Below are positions 57,414 through 64,000 of a DNA stretch of 64,000 nucleotides, one piece after another. The notes beneath the pieces are model-generated. The model saw only the letters and a program-made list of their open reading frames with translations, was not told the DNA's origin and searched no databases. Position 1 is the first letter of the stretch. Every line of letters starts with the position of its first letter. The stretch is from Pycnococcus provasolii. Lineage: Eukaryota > Chlorophyta > Pseudoscourfieldiophyceae > Pseudoscourfieldiales > Pycnococcaceae. The position numbers and the translations under genes were made by a program. The DNA is taken from the NCBI GenBank assembly GCA_938743325.2, contig OW568875.1, forward strand, positions 62,001 through 126,000. The letters run 5' to 3'.

Positions 57414-60101
57414 TCAATTTTTGCGATACCCGTTCGAGGAGTCGAACGATGGGGGAAGTACGCTGTCGAGCTCGCCAGGCGCGTAGTCCATGTAACGCCC
57501 GCTGCCGCGCTCGTACCGCAAGTGCGCCTCGCCGATCGTACCCGCAGCCTTGTTGCGAACCTTGCGCACGTAAATCGTAACCTGGTCAAGCGGACCAGCC
57601 TCGATGTTGCGGTTGCGGTGAACCACAATGCCGTTGTCGCACTTATTCATGAAGTGCGCCGAGCCGGAGATGTCGTACAGGCCGGGAGGCTCGCCTCGCC
57701 ACTGCTGCATCTGACGCGGGTGCGCGACGAAGAAGACGTGCACGTCGTGATGCTGCGCAAAGCGCTTCATCTGAGTCAGCATGCGGCTGACGTACTCCGT
57801 CTCTGTCTCGTTCTTCGGGCGCTGGTGGTCGAGTTCGTTGTACGGGTCGATCACCAGGCCTCGAATGCCGTAGCGCAGCACCGCCGCCTTTGCGAGACCC
57901 AGTACCCATTCCATGCTCGGAAGCTGGTCGTCCTCGCAGCGAATGAGGTGGAAGTGATTGTTCAGCCAGACTTTTCCATTGTCGAGGTCGTCTGGCGTCA
58001 TGTGCGAAAGCGTGCGGCCAAACCGATCTGAGCTAGCGTAGCCTGCCCCGACATTTGCGGGGAAGAATGGCTTACCCGTGTGCTTCTCAAGGAGCTTGCG
58101 ACAATGATCTCTCACCAAATTCTCCATCGAGCATATGGCAAAGCTCCAGTCATTGTTGTGCGCCAAGTTCACCATCAAGGCGTCCACCCATTCGCTCTTC
58201 CCAGAGTTGGGCACTCCTGTCACTATCGTCAATTCGCCGGGTACCACACGGTACAAATTGTCGAGGTCACGCCAGCCACAGCTGATGCCACCCTCGTTCC
58301 CAGACTGCAAGTAGTAGTATTTTTCAATCTCATCCCAGTAGTCGCTAAATTGAAACAATCCTCTGATGGGATACGGTTCCGCCTCCTCCAAACACTGTCG
58401 CACGAGTTCGGAGTCGTTTTCCGCGTCGTACTGCAAGGTGTCATTGGCATCCTTAAGCCTCTCCATGGCATCGTCGTAGTCATCCTCCTCCTCCTCCTCT
58501 TCCTGCTCCTCCTCGACTTCATCCTCGTGCTCTTCCTCTTCGATGCCGTCAATGCCGTACATCTCTTCGCTGTACGCGTCGCTGGCTACTCCGTCTAAGT
58601 ACGCCACTCCGCCCTCTACCTGGCTGCCGCTGCTCGCTTCTACTCTTCGACGATCCATTTCGAGGCGCTTGCGGCGTTCCTTCTCGCGTTCCTTCGGCCA
58701 GCGCACGCGCCAGCAACGCTCCTTTCCAAGCCGTCTGCTGAGCTCCTCCGCGAGCGCGAGGCCTGGATCATCCGCATCCGTTGCGAGGACAAATTTTTCC
58801 ACCTGTTCGAGGTACTTACGGCAGTTCCACAGATAGTCGAACTTCTTGTCCTCTTCCACGGGAGGTGGAGCGGAACCCTTAACCTTCGCCGGCGCCCCGT
58901 CCGGCACCGACAAGACGTGCTCGACACCCAGCTCCATGAGCGACAGTCTGTCCATCTCACCTTCGACGATGTAGCACACCTCCACAGGCCTTCCCTCTTC
59001 CATCGCTCGCTCGATGGTTTCGAGACCGTACAGCACCTTTTCCGCGCCTTTTTCTTGTGAAAACTGCTTGTTGACGGCGCGGTACTTGACGTTGACGATC
59101 GCATCTTCCTTGTAGAACGGAAATGCGATGCGGCCGTCTCTCGTCATCATGGCGCGTGCACGATCGACCGTCTCTCTCGATATCTGTCGCGACGCAAACC
59201 ACGTGTAAATGTCGTTAGACGGCTTGAAGAGCGGGCGTGACGGGATCCTCCGACCTGCCGCCTCACCGCCGCTTTCGCGATCGTCTCTGTTGGAGTTGAA
59301 GAAGGCGTCGCTCTCTGCCGGCGGATTCGGTGCTGTGCGTACGCTGTCCGCCGGCGGCTTTGACGCATTGGGAAATATGCTGATTCGTCTTCCTTCCCCC
59401 TCCATATCGCACGTCGCTCGGTGGCAATACGCAAGTGCGTACTTCCCACCCTCTTTCACGACGACTGCTAGTGACATTTCCCCTTTCGACCCTCCCTGGC
59501 AGGCGGGGCACACCGCTCGAAACGATTCCTCCGGAGCTTGAAAGTTGGACGTGTCAATGTCCTCGCGTCGCAGTGCGTCTAAAATGGCGTCGTACGAAAC
59601 ACCTGTGCTGCTTGACGACGATGATCCCGAGGTCGTTGCAAATGCCGCGAACTGTTTGCGTGCTTGAAATGTGCATCCGAGCTTGTCGGCGCCAGAAGGA
59701 CGACGCGCCGTCTGTGATGCCGCCGCATAATATCCGTCAAGTCTTCTTCTTCGCGTAAGCGGAGCACTGTGAGGCACCCAGAAGGCTGGCAAACAAGATG
59801 AAGAAGATGACAAAGAAGAAGAAGAAGAAGCACGACATGAGGCTGATGACGACGAAGCTGACGAAGCTGATGCTGAAGACGCAGCAACACCTCCCGATGC
59901 CGCCTGATACTCGGATCTGGAAGAGCAAGAAAAAATACCACCAGAAGATCCAAGTCCGAGGATGGGGCGAACACGACGTAACACCCGAAACATCATCGGA
60001 CTATGGTTGATTGGATGATGAGGATGAGCACGAGCAGAAGGATGAGCACGAGCAGGATGACGATGACGAGCAGAAGCACCAGAGACCTTCTCTATTACCA
60101 T
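57414..60101 (-). CDS. Twinkle: organellar T7 gp4-like primase-helicase
   Basis: Predicted 895-residue protein from ATG 60101; MMFRVLRRVRPILGLGSS at 59996 is an alternative start and looks like an organelle leader. After a Ser-rich stretch, a primase zinc finger (AVCPACQGGSKGEMSLAV, then YCHRATC) lies near residues 195-235. The TOPRIM core (VCYIVEGEMDRLSLMELGVE) is near 379, and a Glu/Asp-rich linker near 510-560. The RecA-like helicase has Walker A TIVTGVPNSGKSEWVDALMV near 632 and LVIDPYNELDHQRP further on. Because the zinc finger and TOPRIM acids are present, both primase and helicase functions look intact, as in plants and unlike animal Twinkle. The protein should act in plastid and/or mitochondrial DNA replication. 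Confidence 0.92.
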   Translation of the reverse strand: MVIEKVSGASARHRHPARAHPSARAHPHHPINHSPMMFRVLRRVRPILGLGSSGGIFSCSSRSEYQAASGGVAASSASASSASSSSASCRASSSSSLSSSSSCLPAFWVPHSAPLTRRRRLDGYYAAASQTARRPSGADKLGCTFQARKQFAAFATTSGSSSSSSTGVSYDAILDALRREDIDTSNFQAPEESFRAVCPACQGGSKGEMSLAVVVKEGGKYALAYCHRATCDMEGEGRRISIFPNASKPPADSVRTAPNPPAESDAFFNSNRDDRESGGEAAGRRIPSRPLFKPSNDIYTWFASRQISRETVDRARAMMTRDGRIAFPFYKEDAIVNVKYRAVNKQFSQEKGAEKVLYGLETIERAMEEGRPVEVCYIVEGEMDRLSLMELGVEHVLSVPDGAPAKVKGSAPPPVEEDKKFDYLWNCRKYLEQVEKFVLATDADDPGLALAEELSRRLGKERCWRVRWPKEREKERRKRLEMDRRRVEASSGSQVEGGVAYLDGVASDAYSEEMYGIDGIEEEEHEDEVEEEQEEEEEEDDYDDAMERLKDANDTLQYDAENDSELVRQCLEEAEPYPIRGLFQFSDYWDEIEKYYYLQSGNEGGISCGWRDLDNLYRVVPGELTIVTGVPNSGKSEWVDALMVNLAHNNDWSFAICSMENLVRDHCRKLLEKHTGKPFFPANVGAGYASSDRFGRTLSHMTPDDLDNGKVWLNNHFHLIRCEDDQLPSMEWVLGLAKAAVLRYGIRGLVIDPYNELDHQRPKNETETEYVSRMLTQMKRFAQHHDVHVFFVAHPRQMQQWRGEPPGLYDISGSAHFMNKCDNGIVVHRNRNIEAGPLDQVTIYVRKVRNKAAGTIGEAHLRYERGSGRYMDYAPGELDSVLPPSFDSSNGYRKN

Positions 60102-60649
60102 TCTTTCACAGAGATGGACATGCGTGAGTGAGCAGCCTAAAATGAACGGCGAGGCGGAGAGCCCAGAGGGGGAACGACAAACGGACTCGTCACGAGCCAC
60201 GAGGACGACGAAACGAGTCTAAAATTTCAGGGTAAAGTTACCTTTCTGTGCGACGATCCAGACCCCCGGCCCCACGGTTTGGAGTAACCCTTAGGGTCTA
60301 AACCCGAAACCCGAAACCCGAAACCCGAAACCCGATACGCCGTTGTTCCCGCCGTTGTGGTTCTCACTGTAGTAGCTTCCTAGGTCTAAACCCGAAACCC
60401 GAAACCCGAAACCCGATACGCCGTTGTTCACACCTGGCCGTTGTGGTTCTCAGTTCTCACGGCCACGGGAACTTTTGTAGTAGGTCTAAACCCTAAACCC
60501 TAAACCCGAAACCCGAAACCCGAAACCCGATACGCCGTTGTTCACGCCGTTGTGGTTCTCACTTCTCACGGCCACGGGAACTCACTGCTGTTTCTTGCCT
60601 GTTTCTTGCACACACTCTTGCACACACTCTTGCAAGCACGAGCTGGATC
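60102..60649. other. Divergent spacer dominated by a telomere-like minisatellite
   Basis: Spacer between Twinkle and the mucin-like gene. Apart from the minisatellite described separately it contains short caagcaca/cttgcacaca repeats just before the mucin start. No gene is seen. Confidence 0.4.
60295..60582. repeat. Three tandem 88-100 bp units built on CCCGAAA/CCCTAAA
   Basis: Each unit starts ggtctaaaccc, has three to five CCCGAAA or CCCTAAA heptamers, and then gatacgccgttgttc with gccgttgtggttctcac. Units begin near 60295, 60383 and 60483. CCCTAAA is the plant-type telomere heptamer and CCCGAAA a one-base variant. The rest of each unit is unique sequence. Confidence 0.88.
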
Positions 60650-61921
60650 ATGGCGCTCCTCCTCAATCAATGGCGCATGAAACCCTGTAACCTTAGACGT
60701 GCACGTCGTTCTTCTTCCCAGGGGAGGTTCGTTCTTCTCATGTTGAGTCTTTTCTATATGACTATGATTTGTGTCGTCTTGTCCATGCCTGTGCTTGGGG
60801 TAGCGCAAACGACAAACACCACCACCTTCGGCCCTCCTCCGCCTTCCAGCACAGCTTCACCTTCGCCGACTTCTTCAGACACCACTGCGGCAGATACGAC
60901 GACCACGGCGACATCGGCGGCAACTACCACGACGGCCGCAAACGCACCCGCGGCGACGACGACAACAACAACAACAACAACAACGGGTGCTCCAAATACC
61001 ACCTCAACCACCACGACCACTCAGGCACCGGCCGAGACGACGACGACCACCACGACCACGACCACGACCAACACGACGGCCGCAGACGCACCCGCGACGA
61101 CGACGACGACAACAACAACAACAACAGCAGCAGCAACGGGCGCTGCAAATACCACCTCAACCACCACTCAGGCACCGGCCGAGACGACGACGACGACGAA
61201 GACGACGACGACCAACACGACGGCTGCTGCGGCAGGTACGACGACGACCACCACCACCTCTACCACTACTTCCGCCGACAAACCCACGACCGCGACAACA
61301 ACAATTGCTGCAAACACCACTTCTACCACCACAGAGGCACAGGTCGCGAAGAACGCGACCACTACTACCACCGCTACCACCACCACCACCACAACAGCAA
61401 CAACAACAACAACAACAACAACAACAACCAAGGCCACACTCAACACCACCACCACCACCACCACCAAGGCTGTATCCAACGCAACTACAACATCCACAAC
61501 ATCCACAACATCCACGCGGGCTCCGGCACCTCCACCACCATCGCCGCCACCGCCGCCAAGTCCGCACTCTCCTCATCATCCACTGCAACATCTCATCAAA
61601 CATCCACCGCCGCCGAGCCCGCCGCCGAGCCCAAGCACTACCGCGGCAGCCGCCACCACCACCACCACCACCCAAGCCTCAAACGAGCACGTGAAGCCGC
61701 CACCGGCAATGGCGGCTGTCGCGCCGCCACCGCCACCGGCGGGTTCTGTGTCAGACAGCTCGATGCTCCTCGCGGGAGGAGTCACGTTGATCATTGCGGC
61801 GGTTGTAGGCGGAGGCGGATACGCGCTGATTCGCGCGCGACATGCACGACGTCCGACGTCTTTTGCCGAACTCGCTGAAGCTGAGATGACAGATAGCTGG
61901 ATCCTTTCTAAAAACGCGTAG
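60650..61921 (+). CDS. Mucin-like Thr-rich type I membrane protein
   Basis: Predicted 423-residue protein. A basic N terminus and a hydrophobic segment (FVLLMLSLFYMTMICVVLSM) ending VLGVAQ look like a signal peptide. Residues about 55-330 are almost wholly Thr with Ala, Asn, Ser and Pro (blocks such as TTTTTTGAPNTTSTTTTTQA) and would be heavily O-glycosylated. A Pro-rich, extensin-like stretch ([19 protein letters not shown]) follows. Near the C terminus one membrane helix (SMLLAGGVTLIIAAVVGGGG) is followed by basic residues and a 35-residue cytoplasmic tail (SFAELAEAEMTDSWILSKN). It is probably a cell-surface or coat glycoprotein. The DNA is a chain of short aac/acg/acc repeats, so length will vary between strains. 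Confidence 0.7.
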   Translation: MALLLNQWRMKPCNLRRARRSSSQGRFVLLMLSLFYMTMICVVLSMPVLGVAQTTNTTTFGPPPPSSTASPSPTSSDTTAADTTTTATSAATTTTAANAPAATTTTTTTTTTGAPNTTSTTTTTQAPAETTTTTTTTTTTNTTAADAPATTTTTTTTTTAAATGAANTTSTTTQAPAETTTTTKTTTTNTTAAAAGTTTTTTTSTTTSADKPTTATTTIAANTTSTTTEAQVAKNATTTTTATTTTTTTATTTTTTTTTTKATLNTTTTTTTKAVSNATTTSTTSTTSTRAPAPPPPSPPPPPSPHSPHHPLQHLIKHPPPPSPPPSPSTTAAAATTTTTTQASNEHVKPPPAMAAVAPPPPPAGSVSDSSMLLAGGVTLIIAAVVGGGGYALIRARHARRPTSFAELAEAEMTDSWILSKNA

Positions 61922-61996
61922 TATGGATAGTACATAGCACAGAAAGGGAGAGTCAAGATACACGTAAAGAAAAACAAATATCATTTTTATACTACA

Positions 61997-63221
61997 CTAT
62001 ACATTAATAAGAAGTTCTCCCACACGCGGTCGATGTGTGCGTTCCATGTGCAGCAACGCACCGCCGCATAGCAGATTGGAAGTTGGGACAGCTGCAGCCT
62101 CTGTTTGACCATTGAGCGCGCAGGACCATAGCGCCGCCCCACCCGTCGCACTTGATGATCTCAGCGCATGTGCCTGAAGAGCCAGCCACCTCGTGGCCAC
62201 GTACACGACGTAGTCAGAACCCCGTGCGGCGCACAGGAAAGCTAGCGCAGCGAGGGCGTCGGCGTCAAGGCCTGGGAAGCCACGGCGGCGCCAAACGACG
62301 GCAACAAGACCACCGCGTAGACCCCATCGGCGAAGGGCGCCGTAGACATCCGGCGCGTGGTGCGCGAGCACGATGTCAACACCGCGCGCAAGAGCCGTGT
62401 CGAATTGATTCAGTGCCGCTCCACTGCGCGGTAGCATGATCATCGCCGCCGAGGGAAAGCACTCCGCAAATCGCGATGCGGTGATGGATGGCGTGCCAGA
62501 TGCGGCGTCCATCAGCGCCGCGTCGAGGCGACGTTGCGCCACTTCAAGCGCGACGCCACGCACTGCCCTTGCATCTTCATCGGACGATGGCACGATCAGA
62601 GGGTCGGAGGAGCTCGCGAGCGTCAGGCCACGGAGGAGTGCAAATCGAAGAACTGTGGCGCTGACATGGCACGTTGGTTTCTCCTGCGCGTCGTCAGCCC
62701 ACCCATTGCTGACGCTTTGCCACCACGATGCCAGGCCCGCGGTTCCGCGATCTGCGGTTGCGGCGCGAAGTGTCGCGCACGAAGTTGCGTCAGCCAATTC
62801 TGAGGTGGCAGGACGCCGTGGTGTTGATGCCTGGAACGTCGCGCCTTCGAACTTCACCTCCACGGCGCCGACATCGTCGCATTCGATGTAGCTAGCAAGA
62901 TACGAGCAGCATGTCCTCAATTCGACGAAACGCTCGTTCCCGTGAGGAGACGAGTTGTTGCTGGCGTCTCCGAGTGTGCGAAGCATCTCCTTGGCTTCCA
63001 CGCGTCGTAGGGCGTCGACTCCACCTGGCGAGCACACGAGCGCGCAAGCTAGGTGCAAGGTGGCACGTAGCGCGTCACACGTTTCTGCAGCCTCTAGCTC
63101 CATAACGACGTACGCAGCTACCTGTGCCTCGTTCTCTCCGTGTTCGTTTTCGTCGAGCTCGTCATGTTCAAGCCGATTCGTGTTGTCGTCGTCGTCGTCG
63201 TCGATGATTTCGTTGACACTC

Positions 63222-63252
<31 letters not shown>

Positions 63253-63733
63253 TGCAGATATTCGCGTGTGCTTCTTGCTCGCGTGGCGACGGGTGTTCGT
63301 TCGACGGCCACGACGCGACGTCGTCCTCCATACTGCTCACACTGCTTCCCCTTTCATCACTTTCACTTCCACCTCCGTCATCATGCTCGAGACTCCACAC
63401 GACACCATCTTCAAGGGAAGGGGGAAACGAAGACGCTGACTTCTTAAGGTTATTCTGACCTTCACGTTGCCGCATGGCCGCTTCCTGGACAAAGGTGCTC
63501 CAGTTTCCCTTGTGTTGTTCTGACTGCGCGCACGCTTTTATCAATACGGCGAGCGGCTGACGTGCGTGGTACGTGTCGCGGCGGGACTCGGATTCATGAT
63601 AAGACCACGAGGAGGACGGAGGACGAAGAGCGGCACCACCACCACTGGCACCACCACGAACGTCGAAGTACCTCTGGGAAGCTGCTAGTAACGCGGAATG
63701 AGCATCGAGCGAGTTCTCAATCGGCGACGCCAT
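61997..63733 (-). CDS. Uncharacterised protein with an Asp/Glu-rich middle
   Basis: Predicted 578-residue protein starting MASPIENSLDAHSALLAASQ. Residues about 100-200 are highly acidic (runs of Asp encoded by a gtc/gtcgtc array on the other strand). The remainder has good amino-acid balance and helix-like segments, for example TCDALRATLHLACALVCSPG and EVAQRRLDAALMDAASGTPS. The C-terminal 150 residues (ALNQFDTALARGVDIVLAHH, LRRWGLRGGLVAVVWRRRGF, YVATRWLALQAHALR) are weakly reminiscent of the end of TBC/Rab-GAP-like alpha-helical proteins, but there is no clear motif and I do not assign a family. Strand and start are supported by the length and the ATG context. Confidence 0.6.
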
Positions 63734-64000
63734 GCCTAAAAAATGTTAAATAAATGAACCCCCAACAATAATGGCCTGGGTTTGGAGGTTTGACTTTGCA
63801 GGTCGCGCCATATGGAGACCCTTGCCTCGAACACGCAAATCGCATCACTTGCACAAGTGCAGGTCACAAGTGCACAGTTCCCTTGCGGCCTTGCACACCC
63901 TGACACCGGATCCACCGGTGTTGCATCACGTTGATTAAGGTGGTCAAGCGCCCGAACGCGGACCTGCAAGCTCTGGCAAGCTCTTGCAAGCTCTTGCAAG
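63734..64000. other. Upstream region at the window's right edge
   Basis: No gene is seen. The last 40 bases are three copies of a ctcttgcaag-type unit (ctctggcaag, then two ctcttgcaag). Confidence 0.4.

Noticed and set aside
45636-60101. ARP5, FEN1, PRMT5 and Twinkle considered as a functional gene cluster
   Set aside because: Mixed strands, unrelated pathways and transposon debris between them; ordinary neighbourhood in a compact genome.
60769-61878. Alternative frames rich in Asp/His/Asn or Arg/Pro across the mucin-like gene
   Set aside because: Products of the same trinucleotide repeats read in other frames; only the Thr-rich frame has a signal peptide and a membrane helix.
1-64000. tRNA, rRNA or snRNA genes
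   Set aside because: I saw no cloverleaf-like box A/box B pair or rRNA core sequence, but scanning by eye is insensitive; a tRNAscan-SE or Rfam run would be decisive.

Overview
This window looks like nuclear DNA of an intron-poor eukaryotic microalga, most likely a green (primary-plastid) picoalga of prasinophyte type. The reasons are as follows. Most genes are long uninterrupted reading frames on both strands. The two genes with visible introns use GT-AG introns of 129-191 bases. Several products carry plant-like plastid or mitochondrial leaders (phytyl-ester-synthase-like acyltransferase, thylakoid-lumen protein, double-hotdog thioesterase, PP2C, Twinkle). No ER-signal-plus-ASAFAP bipartite leader of the secondary-plastid type is evident. 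Interstitial TTAGGG repeats recur. The species assignment is inference.

Layout. 0.3-5 kb: a class I methyltransferase, a plastid-type unknown protein and an SHAQKYF-class MYB factor. 5-15 kb: a three-exon HMG-WW-HMG protein, a double-hotdog thioesterase, an unrecognised decayed gene, a phytyl-ester-synthase-like protein, an organellar PP2C and DNA polymerase iota. 15-23 kb: a lumen protein, a palindrome enclosing TTAGGG repeats, a fold-back element, a secreted FKBP, a glycine-rich protein, and a whole-looking MULE transposon (2,450 bp, 10-bp target duplication) lodged next to or inside that gene. 23-32 kb: a REX-type exonuclease, a seven-repeat RCC1-like protein, a TraB-family protein and a cyclic-nucleotide-binding protein with a cyclase-like C terminus. 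32-39 kb: a transposon graveyard in which a copia LTR element sits inside a hAT-like element, which sits inside a piggyBac-like gene remnant, with CACGTG-rich LTR-like sequence and a small Ser/Pro repeat protein at its edge. 39-50 kb: a pentameric ligand-gated ion channel, a KDM2/7-type JmjC protein, ARP5 and FEN1. 50-53 kb: a hAT-type MITE upstream of FEN1, a decayed copia piece and a Helitron scrap. 53-64 kb: a membrane-anchored sialidase-like protein, PRMT5, Twinkle, a CCCGAAA/CCCTAAA array, a mucin-like membrane protein and an unidentified acidic protein.

Functionally these are housekeeping genes rather than an operon-like system. They cover DNA replication and repair (Pol iota, FEN1, Twinkle), chromatin (ARP5, JmjC, PRMT5, HMG, MYB), plastid lipid metabolism, and signalling (ion channel, cyclic-nucleotide protein, PP2C). 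The least expected host features are the pLGIC with a 14-residue Cys-loop spacing and an IQ motif in its cytoplasmic loop, the FEN1 with Glu where Asp86 is expected, the HMG-WW-HMG fusion, and the cNMP/cyclase-like protein. Where a reading frame opens with a non-ATG codon I moved the start to the first in-frame ATG and say so.
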